Shown here piece by piece: positions 7,095 to 14,627 of a stretch of DNA of 64,000 nt (its first letter is position 1; every line of letters starts with the position of its first letter). The notes under the pieces are model-generated. The model was not told the DNA's origin, made no database searches, and worked only from the letters and a program-made list of their open reading frames with translations. The DNA is from Chitinophaga qingshengii (GTDB lineage Bacteria; Bacteroidota; Bacteroidia; Chitinophagales; Chitinophagaceae): NCBI RefSeq assembly GCF_014529935.1, contig NZ_JACVFC010000001.1:2852001-2916000 (forward strand), given 5' to 3'. The translations under genes and the position numbers were made by a program.

Positions 7095-7868
7095 TGCTGC
7101 AATTTCTCCGTCATACTTCTGTTGCTGATCAATCAAATAGCGGGTAAGCTCTTCTACTTTCTTCAACAGAATTATATTCATCTCTCCCACGTCAATATTA
7201 TTCTTTTCTATTTCCGTAGCAGAAGGCACCTCCGGTAAATGCTTGTTGACTTTGATATATTGTGCTACACTTTGTAAAGAGGGCAGTTGGTAAGTGTCCT
7301 CAAAAACATAATCGGGCCATGTGCTCTGTGCTTTCACTTTGATTCTTTCAGCTAATACAGTACCGGCAACAGCCAGCCTGTATCCGGGAACGATATCTGA
7401 ACCTATTCCAACAAAACCACCGTCTCCCACATTAAACACCCAATTTCCATTACCGTCCATTACACCAAAGGGTTTAGCGCCATATCCCTTTATCAGGGTA
7501 GCGCCATTCTCCTGCAGAAACAACCGTTCTTTCCCACTAAGGTCTGTTTCCCAGGAGTCCGTAGCACCTGCCCATATTCTTTTCCAGTTACTCCATGTCC
7601 TGTTGTCTATCCTACTACGAAACTTCAGATGACCATAGTAGAAGGCCTCCAGCTGAAAGTTCCCGGTAGATGAACCAGGACCGTTGAACTGCAACAATGT
7701 TGAGGTATGCAGCCCCGTATAGCCAATGTTATATACTCCGTTTTCAAGGCATGCATCACGCTGTGAACTGTCGAAGTTACCACGGAAAATAAATGTACTG
7801 TTATCTTGCGCAAAAGAACTAAAGCAAACAAAAAACAGAGAAAAAAAGACGAGCGTTTTTCTGAACAT
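7053..7868 (-). CDS. Secreted pyocin-knob-like protein with coiled-coil tail
   Basis: This 271-residue protein has signal peptide MFRKTLVFFSLFFVCFSSFAQ. Residues about 27-100 (RGNFD... NGVYNIGYTGL... FRSRIDNRTWSNWKRIW) resemble the pyocin-knob/tail-fibre head domain, whose hallmark is an R-x-x-x-x-x-W-x-x-W ending. A glycine-rich middle (GNWVFNVGDGGFVGIGSD) follows. The C-terminal 80 residues (PSLQSVAQYIKVNKHLPEVPSA, then a heptad-like helix) match the tail common in Bacteroidota secreted fibre proteins, which sometimes acts as a self-cleaving chaperone. It is probably a cell-surface fibre. It is followed by the terminator at 7002-7037, with a serine hydrolase gene upstream. Confidence 0.75.
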   Translation of the reverse strand: MFRKTLVFFSLFFVCFSSFAQDNSTFIFRGNFDSSQRDACLENGVYNIGYTGLHTSTLLQFNGPGSSTGNFQLEAFYYGHLKFRSRIDNRTWSNWKRIWAGATDSWETDLSGKERLFLQENGATLIKGYGAKPFGVMDGNGNWVFNVGDGGFVGIGSDIVPGYRLAVAGTVLAERIKVKAQSTWPDYVFEDTYQLPSLQSVAQYIKVNKHLPEVPSATEIEKNNIDVGEMNIILLKKVEELTRYLIDQQQKYDGEIAALKKQVEALNAVRK

Positions 7869-7902
7869 AGGTATACTTTTTATTTACAATAAATATACCC
7901 CA

Positions 7903-9903
7903 TCAATCTCTTCCTTCCACTAAAAACTTATTAAAGTTTTCCAGCAATACATCCGAAGTATTACAGTTCGTAAAAATAACGTACCCAATTTTCAGATCTT
8001 TATATACTTCAAATCTGCATCTGAAGTCTCCGTTATTCCCTCCATGACCAAATGTTTTACCCAAAGGCGTTTCCCTGATTTCAAGGCTCATACCCATATA
8101 TGTAGGCACCGTTGGTTTATGCGGCCAATCATCAAAGTTATATTCAGAATGTTTTGACAGGATGGTATCATAAGTTTTCGGTTTCAGCCCTTTCTGTTCC
8201 AACAAATACAACATGAACTTCGTGAAAATTTTTGCTTCCGTATGCATAGAATAAGCCATTCCAGGGCTTTCCGGCAAATTCTTATTACTGGGTATTTTAT
8301 CATAATGACCATTTGCCTTCACCCGTTCCAAAGAATCATTTTTTGAAAAAAAAGTATGATACAATCCAATCGGCTCAATCACTTCTTCCTGTAATACCTG
8401 TTCTACTTTCTTACCTGTAATTTTTTCTACTACCATTTTCAGGTATTCGAACCCCTCACCGGAATAATTAAATGCCGTACCAGGTGTGAATTTCAGATCC
8501 AGTTTTCCATCTTTATTCATCCATCGCCAGTTCGGGAAACCAGTGCGGTGGGTTAACACATGTCTTGCAGTCATCAGCTTATATCGATCATCATACTCAA
8601 TATCTTTATAGGGAAGATATTCGTATAATGGCTTGTCCAGGTTAATTACCCCACGTTCTGCCAGCCGTTCTACAGCAAAAGCGAACACCGGTTTAGTAAC
8701 AGACGCGGCTTCGAACAAAGTGTTATCATTCACCTTTTCCCCGGTCATGGTATTGCTTACACCATATGTTTTATGATAAATCAACTTCCCGTCTTTAATT
8801 AAAGCCAGCGAAACCCCGGGTATTCCATAATAATCGCGATAGGTTTCAATGAAATGATCTATCTGGCCGGGGGTAGCTGCTGTAAAATCCAGCAGTACGC
8901 CTTTAGCAGGGATCAAGTCAGGCACCGGGGTGGATGAAATTCTTAACTCAGGCGCCACGATCTTTTGGCCCGCTTTGGCAACAACGGTAATGGGCGCTTT
9001 TGTGTCTACAGCATATAGTTTACCTGCTGACTGAAAGTAGGTGTCAGGCAGGGAGAGGTTGTATTTTCCGGCAGGTACCATGACGGCATAATTGCCCAGG
9101 CTATCTACTTCGATGGTCATCCACTGTTTTGAATTACCAGATGCAACTAAACGCAGCAGACCCGGTAATTTTTGTTGTTTGTCCCAGCTTATTTTTCCCG
9201 AAACGGCGGATAGCTTTTCTCCAGCAGGCATAAAAACGATATCGCCGAGACTATTGGGGTTTCTGTATTTAGCTTCTCCCTTTCCCCAGGCAGACCAGGA
9301 AAAGCTCCCATCCCGGTCTTTATCATATACATGAAAGTCGAAGCCGACCGACTTGCCAACTGCCAGCTCATTCCCCAACCGGAAACGCCATTCATAAATA
9401 CGGGTGTTACCATGGCGGGTAACAGCCACTTCTACCATGTCCCAGGTGGCTTTACCGGCAAAAGAATCATAAACGGCCTTGTTGATCGTATGCAGGGTTT
9501 TACTGCACATAAATGACGCCACTCCTGAACCCGACAGCAGATGGCGGGCATCTATACTTACTTCCAACCCATCCTGGGTATCCCATTTTACATTCCTGGA
9601 AGTATCCTCTACGAAATCATCGTCAGTAAGGGTAAATGCAACATATAAAGACTGATTTCCAAGGTTATATCCCAATTGGAAAAAACCCGAAAAATCAACG
9701 TCATTTTGAGGTTTGGTGCTTGAGGGATGTATGGCAATCTTATACTTAGTAATATTTTTCGGCCAGTCAGAAAGATCCCCATCTATTTTTATCTTATCAA
9801 GTGGATAAGCATAAGCAATACTCCCGTTATGGGCAAACAGGCGCTCCCCCAAAAGGAGACATACTACCACTATGCACATTGCTTTAACAGAAGATATCGG
9901 CAT
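7903..9903 (-). CDS. Serine hydrolase (class C beta-lactamase-like) with CBM9-like domain
   Basis: This 666-residue exported protein has a hydrophobic signal region at residues 7-24. Residues about 35-225 resemble a family-9 carbohydrate-binding/DOMON-like domain (DGDLSDWP, then LYVAFTLTDDDF, then DGLEVSIDAR). Residues about 340-660 form a beta-lactamase/transpeptidase-like domain: S401-V-T-K404 is the SxxK nucleophile motif, Y480-S-G replaces the class C YxN, and H620-G-G-N replaces KTG. Such proteins are usually esterases or D-amino-acid peptidases rather than true beta-lactamases. The fusion suggests a carbohydrate- or cell-wall-linked substrate. It is 34 bases upstream of the pyocin-knob gene on the same strand. 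Confidence 0.85.
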   Translation of the reverse strand: MPISSVKAMCIVVVCLLLGERLFAHNGSIAYAYPLDKIKIDGDLSDWPKNITKYKIAIHPSSTKPQNDVDFSGFFQLGYNLGNQSLYVAFTLTDDDFVEDTSRNVKWDTQDGLEVSIDARHLLSGSGVASFMCSKTLHTINKAVYDSFAGKATWDMVEVAVTRHGNTRIYEWRFRLGNELAVGKSVGFDFHVYDKDRDGSFSWSAWGKGEAKYRNPNSLGDIVFMPAGEKLSAVSGKISWDKQQKLPGLLRLVASGNSKQWMTIEVDSLGNYAVMVPAGKYNLSLPDTYFQSAGKLYAVDTKAPITVVAKAGQKIVAPELRISSTPVPDLIPAKGVLLDFTAATPGQIDHFIETYRDYYGIPGVSLALIKDGKLIYHKTYGVSNTMTGEKVNDNTLFEAASVTKPVFAFAVERLAERGVINLDKPLYEYLPYKDIEYDDRYKLMTARHVLTHRTGFPNWRWMNKDGKLDLKFTPGTAFNYSGEGFEYLKMVVEKITGKKVEQVLQEEVIEPIGLYHTFFSKNDSLERVKANGHYDKIPSNKNLPESPGMAYSMHTEAKIFTKFMLYLLEQKGLKPKTYDTILSKHSEYNFDDWPHKPTVPTYMGMSLEIRETPLGKTFGHGGNNGDFRCRFEVYKDLKIGYVIFTNCNTSDVLLENFNKFLVEGRD

Positions 9904-9993
9904 GTTGAATAGATTTGGTCATGGTTGAACTATGATTCCTCAACAAGGACACCTTTTCTGTAAAAAGGTTGCATGAATAATGTCCTGATCACA

Positions 9994-10923
9994 TTATTTC
10001 ACACAACGCTCATAAACATCCACAATTGCATCGGCTACCAACTTAGGATCCTGATGATGAATCCCATGACTATACCCCGGCAAAAGTACCAGCCGGCTAT
10101 CATGATTATCTTTTATCAGCGTGGCATAATGTGTTATGCGTAGCCGATCCAATGCTGCCCACCAGGGTTTTATATTAATCCCCAATTTTAATTTCGCATT
10201 CATCTCTGTTTCGTAGGGTTCTATCCGTTTATTGTAGGCGATCAACACCGTAACGGGTATATCTTTCAGTGGGGGCAATGAGGTATAGTTTTTAAAAAAC
10301 GTAGGCGTGCTTTCTGCTGATGCTCTTTTAAACTCATGGCGCATGCCAACCGGCATGGCCGTATCCTTCAACATGCCGGTGAGGTTAATGGTCCAGATAT
10401 CTTGGTATCCTGTGACACTGGAAGTAGATTTTTTCACCTGCAGATCTTCCTCTTTTGTGAGCATAAAATCAGTAGGATCAATAAATAATAACCCGCTGAC
10501 TTCCGCCGGATAGTTGGCGGCATATAAACGAATGAAGGCCCCGCCAATCGAGTGTCCGATTAATATATAGGGCGGCGCTATTTTTAACGCAGACAGCAAG
10601 TCGTGTAGTCGTTTCACAACGTCCGCATCGGTTTTAACAGTAGTATCTATTGCCGATTCTCGCAGTCCATTTCTATCGTAAATAAATCCCGTTATATTTT
10701 TAGGAAGATGTGGAAATAGGGGTTCAAAATTGCCACCGCCGCTTCCTAAACCACTTTCAAAAACAATGACAGGTTCATTGGCCTTCCTGGTTTCAAGTCC
10801 GAAGGTCTTATAAGCCATTTTTAGGTTATTGATGGCAATAGACTTCGTTTGGCTATAAAGATAGCTTACAGGAAAACAAATCATTATTACGATGATACGC
10901 CATTTCATGCCGGATAAATTCAT
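9994..10923 (-). CDS. Alpha/beta hydrolase, exported
   Basis: This 309-residue protein has an N-terminal hydrophobic signal (IIVIMICFPVSYLYS); translation may start at residue 1 or at the second Met (MKWRI). The nucleophile elbow GHSIGG has Ser125. ESGLGSGGGNF forms the oxyanion region, and the C-terminal GYSHGIHH supplies the catalytic His. The middle has FIDPTD, placed as in typical alpha/beta hydrolases. The substrate is unknown. A gap of 90 bases separates it from the serine hydrolase downstream, with only a weak hairpin (9951-9969), so read-through into that gene is possible. Confidence 0.85.
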   Translation of the reverse strand: MNLSGMKWRIIVIMICFPVSYLYSQTKSIAINNLKMAYKTFGLETRKANEPVIVFESGLGSGGGNFEPLFPHLPKNITGFIYDRNGLRESAIDTTVKTDADVVKRLHDLLSALKIAPPYILIGHSIGGAFIRLYAANYPAEVSGLLFIDPTDFMLTKEEDLQVKKSTSSVTGYQDIWTINLTGMLKDTAMPVGMRHEFKRASAESTPTFFKNYTSLPPLKDIPVTVLIAYNKRIEPYETEMNAKLKLGINIKPWWAALDRLRITHYATLIKDNHDSRLVLLPGYSHGIHHQDPKLVADAIVDVYERCVK

Positions 10924-11009
10924 CTTGATACAAACATGTACTTTTTAAAGATAAACAGCCCATCTGGTTTTTTTTTGCCATTCATCATACAACATCTGTC
11001 CGGACATAA

Positions 11010-11057
11010 AAAAGTGCGTCAATTTAAAGTTGAACAATCTTTTACTGACGCACTTTT
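11010..11057 (-). terminator. Terminator of the thioredoxin gene
   Basis: A 12-bp stem (AAAAGTGCGTCA with TGACGCACTTTT) has a 24-nt loop. On the minus strand it is followed by a T-run, 20 bases after the stop. Confidence 0.8.
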
Positions 11058-11076
11058 GTAATGACATTCCCAGGAT

Positions 11077-11409
11077 TTAGAGATCTAAACCTCCATATAT
11101 AAAATCCGATACGGCTTTTTTATCAGGAAACCCAACTTTCTTATAAACATCCTTTCCATTTTTAAACATAATTAAGGCCGGTATATTCGTAACCTTATAT
11201 CGTCCTGCAATTATGTCACCATGATCGGTATTCAATCTGGCCATTACGACCCTTCCTTCAAACTCGGCAGCAAGCTCCTCAACATAAGAGGATACCTGAT
11301 GGCAAGGTTCACACCACGGAGCCCAAAACTGGACCAATATGGTAGTATTACCTCTCATCACTTCCGTGTCAAAGTTTCTATCATCAAGCATTAAGGTTTC
11401 CTGAGGCAT
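11077..11409 (-). CDS. Thioredoxin family protein
   Basis: About 110 residues from the Met of MPQETLMLDDRNF; the frame is open to 11454, but the extra 15 residues do not look like a signal peptide or part of the fold. The active site WAPWCEPCHQ is the thioredoxin CxxC with EP instead of GP. The cis-proline region TNIPALIMFKNG and the final helix DFIYGGL complete the fold. The predicted role is thiol-disulfide exchange in the cytoplasm. It is transcribed away from the RiPP precursor cluster that begins 340 bases to the right, and it ends in its own terminator. The variant active site points to a paralog rather than the main TrxA. Confidence 0.88.
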   Translation of the reverse strand: MPQETLMLDDRNFDTEVMRGNTTILVQFWAPWCEPCHQVSSYVEELAAEFEGRVVMARLNTDHGDIIAGRYKVTNIPALIMFKNGKDVYKKVGFPDKKAVSDFIYGGLDL

Positions 11410-11652
11410 AATATTAATGGTTTTAGAAGTTAAACCCATTAAAACAAAAACCACCTGAAATTGTTTATACGAAAGCCTTTTATCTATAGAGCCGGCTGCG
11501 GGAGTATCGCAGCATCATAAAACAACCAACATTTTCCTCCAAAATCATCATTTCTGCACAAAATCTATTAAATTAGGCAAGCTGCAAAATCTATTACTGA
11601 GCCCTCAAAACACTTAACTCAATGCAAGCATATACCCACTTGCTGTATACTG

Positions 11653-11669
11653 TCACATCTCCCTGAAAC
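11653..11669 (+). pseudogene. Remnant of a fourth RiPP precursor 3' end
   Basis: TCACATCTCCCTGAAAC matches the last codons and first downstream bases of precursor 1 (TTACATCTGCCTGTAAC) at 14 of 17 positions. It occupies the same place relative to the following hairpin module. The Cys codon has become Ser and the stop is lost. This is evidence by alignment only, from a short segment. Confidence 0.4.
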
Positions 11670-11674
11670 ATACT

Positions 11675-11730
11675 GCTGAACAACCGCTCCATGGCATTGC
11701 CTCCACGCTAAAGACAGGAGAGGACTATTT
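11675..11730 (+). promoter_or_regulatory. Hairpin/mini-ORF module, copy 1
   Basis: The conserved block starts GCTGAACAACCGCTCC and ends ACTATTT. CCGCTCC (11684-11690) can pair with GGAGAGG (11717-11723) with one mismatch. Between them lies a six-codon frame encoding MALPPR and a TAA (11691-11711). The T-tract is broken (ACTATTTATTT), so this copy is the weakest terminator of the three. It ends 20 bases before precursor 1. It could be an attenuator, or the leftover terminator of a lost upstream precursor. Confidence 0.6.
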
Positions 11731-11750
11731 ATTTAATGTAAACCACTATT

Positions 11751-11900
11751 ATGAAAAAGGAAACATCTCCCAAAAAACTCACGCTGGCAAAAGTACAAAT
11801 CGCTGATCTGAATGTTACCCAGCCCAAAATGTTCATCTGCGAGACATCGTATGCAGAGACTACCTGCCGCGGCTGCTATGAAACTTACATCTGCCTGTAA
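11751..11900 (+). CDS. Lanthipeptide-like RiPP precursor 1
   Basis: This is a 49-codon gene. The leader begins MKKETSPKKLTLAKVQIADLN, and its K-K-L-x-L-x-K-x-x-I-A-D-L-N pattern fits the leader of Bacteroidota class I lanthipeptide and related precursor families. The core is rich in Cys and Ser/Thr: C30, T32, S33, T37, T38, C39, C42, T45 and C48 (TTCRGC at 37-42). In such peptides dehydrated Ser/Thr would join Cys thiols to give lanthionine rings. No double-glycine cleavage site is visible. It is nearly identical to precursor 2 in the leader. No LanB, LanC, radical SAM enzyme or transporter is present in the window. The product class is inferred from the leader and composition. Confidence 0.75.
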   Translation: MKKETSPKKLTLAKVQIADLNVTQPKMFICETSYAETTCRGCYETYICL

Positions 11901-11911
11901 CCAACCAGGAC

Positions 11912-11971
11912 GCTGAACAACCGCTCCATGGCACTGCCTCCGCGCTAAAGACAGGAGCGGACTATTTTTTT
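11912..11971 (+). promoter_or_regulatory. Hairpin/mini-ORF module, copy 2
   Basis: CCGCTCC (11921-11927) pairs perfectly with GGAGCGG (11954-11960) and is followed by ACTA and seven T, like an intrinsic terminator. The 26-nt loop contains the mini-ORF MALPPR-stop (11928-11948), in the same frame as precursor 1. An alternative stem CTCC/GGAG inside the loop would compete with the main stem. The module ends 17 bases before precursor 2. Confidence 0.7.
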
Positions 11972-11988
11972 GAATGTAAACCGCTATT

Positions 11989-12138
11989 ATGAAAAAGGAA
12001 ACATCTCCCAAAAAGCTCAACCTGGCAAAAGTGAAAATCGCTGACCTGAATGTCACTCAGCCGAAAATGTTCATCTGCGCCACATCATTTGCGGAGACTA
12101 CCTGCCGCGGTTGCAGAGAAACCCTTATCTGCCTGTAA
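11989..12138 (+). CDS. Lanthipeptide-like RiPP precursor 2
   Basis: This is a 49-codon gene and tandem duplicate of precursor 1, with a start-to-start spacing of 238 bases. The leader differs from copy 1 only at residues 11 (T to N) and 16 (Q to K). The core differs at four positions (31 E to A, 34 Y to F, 43 Y to R, 46 Y to L), while all Cys, Ser and Thr of the core (30, 32, 33, 37-39, 42, 45, 48) are kept. That pattern is expected when ring-forming residues are constrained and the rest is free to diversify. It would be a second, related peptide processed by the same enzymes. Confidence 0.75.
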   Translation: MKKETSPKKLNLAKVKIADLNVTQPKMFICATSFAETTCRGCRETLICL

Positions 12139-12149
12139 CCAACCATGAT

Positions 12150-12208
12150 GCTGAACAACCGCTCCATGGCATTGCCTCCGCGCTAAAGACAGGAGCGGAT
12201 CTTTTTTT
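12150..12208 (+). promoter_or_regulatory. Hairpin/mini-ORF module, copy 3
   Basis: CCGCTCC (12159-12165) pairs with GGAGCGG (12192-12198), followed by seven T (12202-12208). The mini-ORF MALPPR-stop lies at 12166-12186; here an in-frame ATG-ATG at 12145 could lengthen it to 13 codons. It is in the same frame as precursor 2. The module ends 14 bases before precursor 3. Confidence 0.7.
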
Positions 12209-12222
12209 CAATGTAATCCACC

Positions 12223-12372
12223 ATGAAAAAGAACACACTTCCCAAAAAACTCAACCTGGCGAAGATCCAAATTGCTGATCTTAATGCGCCCGTTCAGAAA
12301 AAAGCTGTTTGCCTGACTTCTTACGATCAAACTACGTGTAATGGTTGCCGCTTAACCGTTCTGTGTCCCTGA
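12223..12372 (+). CDS. Lanthipeptide-like RiPP precursor 3
   Basis: This 49-codon gene is the most divergent of the array. The leader MKKNTLPKKLNLAKIQIADLN is retained. The core AVCLTSYDQTTCNGCRLTVLCP keeps C30, T32, S33, T37, T38, C39, G41, C42, T45 and C48 in register with copies 1 and 2, although most other core residues differ. Identical register after this much divergence argues that the C-x-T-S-x3-T-T-C-x-G-C-x2-T-x2-C spacing is functional. It ends in Pro instead of Leu. A strong hairpin (12388-12413) closes the array 15 bases later. Confidence 0.75.
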   Translation: MKKNTLPKKLNLAKIQIADLNAPVQKKAVCLTSYDQTTCNGCRLTVLCP

Positions 12373-12387
12373 TCGGGTAAAACACAA

Positions 12388-12413
12388 GGGGCTGACTCGT
12401 ATGAGTCAGCCCC
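12388..12413. terminator. Bidirectional hairpin closing the RiPP array and IPT/TIG operon
   Basis: An 11-bp perfect stem (GGGGCTGACTC with GAGTCAGCCCC) has a GTAT loop. It lies between two convergent units. T-tracts are short on either side, better on the minus strand (TTGTGTTTT). Confidence 0.7.
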
Positions 12414-12443
12414 GTATTCATTCATTATTCACCCCCCATTGTC

Positions 12444-14615
12444 TTACTTTAACGTCATTTTCCGGATCGCACCATTGAAGGGATCGGAAATATAGATATT
12501 ACCCTCTTTGTCCACTGCCATATCCGCTATACGGCCAATCTTCGCGTTGTCAAGGCTACCATCCTCATATCCTCTCGACAGCTTCACCGAAGTGCTAACC
12601 AGGCCGGTAGACAGATCCAGCTTACGGATAGCATAGTTTTGGTAATCCGCGATCAACAGGTTCTGGTCCACATCCATCAGCAATGCCCCAATACCCGCTC
12701 CAAATTGCGCCACATTATACGGACCATCCAGTAAACCGTGCGTACTGTATTGTCCCACTGGCACAATCTTTTTATTATTCAGCTGGTTCCAGTAGAAATA
12801 ACCTTCATAGTCTTCCGTCACCTGGAACAGATCATTATTGTAGCTGATAGCCGGACGTACCGCCTGTGCCGCCTGACTGCTCACAATCTCTGACACACCA
12901 TCCGGATGCAGCCGGAACAGCCCCTGGTACGACTGGGTATAATATATCAGGCCGTTTTTATCCAGGGTTATCTGTCCGAGGTTATTTGACATTCCACGTT
13001 TAACGCTGGTCACATCTCCCTGTGGAGTCACCTTACGGATGGCTCCACCACCGAGGGCAACTTCCGAAACGTATAGGTTATCATTGGCATCTATCGCCAG
13101 ACCGTAAATCGCGCCAAAGCGGGCATTTCTGCCATTAGCATCCACCTGTCCGTTACTATTCGGCTCACCAGCGAAGACAGACACACCGCCATCAGGCGTT
13201 ACTTTATAGATATAGTTTTCGCGGATGTTACCCACAAATATGTTACCCTGTCTATCCACCACCAGCGGCCCTATGTTAAAGGACACCGCCCTGGTGATCG
13301 TGGTCATACCGGCACGGTTGAACGTAGAAGGACTTTCTGCCACCAGGGCAGCTCTCTTCACCCGCACCAGGCCTGTGGTCAGGTTCTGTGGCGTAATCAC
13401 TTCCAGCGTAGTTTCGGTAGCTTTTAATACCTGCGCCACTGCTCCGTTGAAGGTGACTTCATTTTCCCCGGGGTTTATGCTGAAGCCGGTACCGGTAATC
13501 ACTACTTTCGTTCCAGCCAGACCGTTGGCAGGTTCCAGCTTCTGAATACCCAGACTTTGTTCTGTGAACTCCGGTCCTTTTACCGGCTGGTCATTTACGC
13601 TGAGCATAATGGGACCTTTACCCATACCAGCCGGCAACACCAGCGTAAGGCGCGTATTGGTAGCCGCTTTTACAGGCACCTGTACGTTATTAATCATCAC
13701 TACGTTTTCATCCGCCACAGTGCTGAAGTCACGGCCGTCGATGACCATTTCCGCACCAGCCGGGCCACTGAGCGGGCTTACCAGGCGTATCGCAGGCGGC
13801 GGCACTACGGTAAATGCAGGACCTACCAGTTTCTGTCCGTTAATGGTAACTGCCACCGGGCCTGAGGTGAGCCCCTCCGGGGCGATGACCACCAGCTTAC
13901 CTTCTGTAGCTTCCTTTACTTCAGCTTTTTGACCGTTAAAGTCCACCACATTCTCCGCAGCCTGTGTGGAGAAACCGTCTCCATTAATCACCACTTTGGT
14001 TCCTTTTGCACCTGTCAATGGTTTCATGCCATAGAAAGCCTGGAAATGGAAAGGCTGACCGGCAGATGTTTTACCATCTACCTTCACCACCACCGGACCC
14101 GTACCTGCAGCATCAGGAACAGTAACCACCAGCAGTGTATCACTGGCACTAACCACTGTGGCTGCTTTACCGTTAACTGATACCGCTGCAGGCGAATCCA
14201 TGCTGCCGAAACCTACGCCACTGATACGCACCTGCGTACCGGCGGGACCGTTAGTCGGCGATATTTTCTGAACACTTAATTTCTGATAGGCATATTCCCC
14301 TACATTCAATGATTTGGTACCATTGGAAAGGGTAATAGTACCACTCTGCCCCTTCTCCGGCGCCCGCACTACCAGGATGGTATCAGCGGTACTGATCACC
14401 TCTGCGTCCGTACCGGCAAAGGAGATGGCCGCTTTGCCGTCTGTAAAACCGGCGCCGGTAATAGTTACCAACGTTCCGGCACCACCACTGTTAGGGTAAT
14501 AACTGTTGACTTTAAATTCAACTTCGTGTGCGATCTTATCTTTTTTACAAGCCTGCAAAACGCCTATCAGGCATATTATACACGCTGCAAATAAGTATGT
14601 TGTGAGCTTTTGCAT
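12444..14615 (-). CDS. IPT/TIG-repeat beta-propeller lipoprotein
   Basis: This 723-residue lipoprotein has a signal ending L-Q-A-C (Cys23), so it is probably lipidated and surface exposed. Five IPT/TIG immunoglobulin-like repeats occupy residues about 36-430; each opens with a P-x-x-G-x-x-G-T-x-V-x-I-x-G-x-G-F pattern. The C-terminal 290 residues carry NHL-like propeller strands (VDRQGNIFVGNI, IDANDNLYVSEV, VDKEGNIYISDP). Proteins of this build accompany TonB receptors in Bacteroidota and may bind glycans. It is the last gene of the operon, 12 bases after the Oar-like receptor, and the hairpin at 12388-12413 follows. Confidence 0.88.
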   Translation of the reverse strand: MQKLTTYLFAACIICLIGVLQACKKDKIAHEVEFKVNSYYPNSGGAGTLVTITGAGFTDGKAAISFAGTDAEVISTADTILVVRAPEKGQSGTITLSNGTKSLNVGEYAYQKLSVQKISPTNGPAGTQVRISGVGFGSMDSPAAVSVNGKAATVVSASDTLLVVTVPDAAGTGPVVVKVDGKTSAGQPFHFQAFYGMKPLTGAKGTKVVINGDGFSTQAAENVVDFNGQKAEVKEATEGKLVVIAPEGLTSGPVAVTINGQKLVGPAFTVVPPPAIRLVSPLSGPAGAEMVIDGRDFSTVADENVVMINNVQVPVKAATNTRLTLVLPAGMGKGPIMLSVNDQPVKGPEFTEQSLGIQKLEPANGLAGTKVVITGTGFSINPGENEVTFNGAVAQVLKATETTLEVITPQNLTTGLVRVKRAALVAESPSTFNRAGMTTITRAVSFNIGPLVVDRQGNIFVGNIRENYIYKVTPDGGVSVFAGEPNSNGQVDANGRNARFGAIYGLAIDANDNLYVSEVALGGGAIRKVTPQGDVTSVKRGMSNNLGQITLDKNGLIYYTQSYQGLFRLHPDGVSEIVSSQAAQAVRPAISYNNDLFQVTEDYEGYFYWNQLNNKKIVPVGQYSTHGLLDGPYNVAQFGAGIGALLMDVDQNLLIADYQNYAIRKLDLSTGLVSTSVKLSRGYEDGSLDNAKIGRIADMAVDKEGNIYISDPFNGAIRKMTLK

Positions 14616-14627
14616 ATAGTCTGTTGT

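Noticed and set aside
7903..9903. Antibiotic-resistance beta-lactamase
   Set aside because: YSG and HGG replace the usual YxN and KTG motifs and there is a fused CBM9-like domain, pointing to an esterase or peptidase rather than a resistance enzyme.
11410..11454. Upstream start of the thioredoxin gene
   Set aside because: The 15 extra residues are neither a signal peptide nor part of the thioredoxin fold.
11622..11666. 14-codon frame ending just before hairpin copy 1, as a further peptide gene
   Set aside because: It is short, without the leader or the Cys pattern; better read as part of a decayed precursor.
11961..11972. TATTTTTTTG as a promoter element before precursor 2
   Set aside because: The spacing within the motif is too long for TAnnTTTG, and the run directly follows a GC-rich stem, so a U-tract reading is better.
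11733..12056. Minus-strand frame across the RiPP array
   Set aside because: It is an opposite-strand shadow of precursors 1 and 2; its internal repeat only mirrors the tandem duplication.
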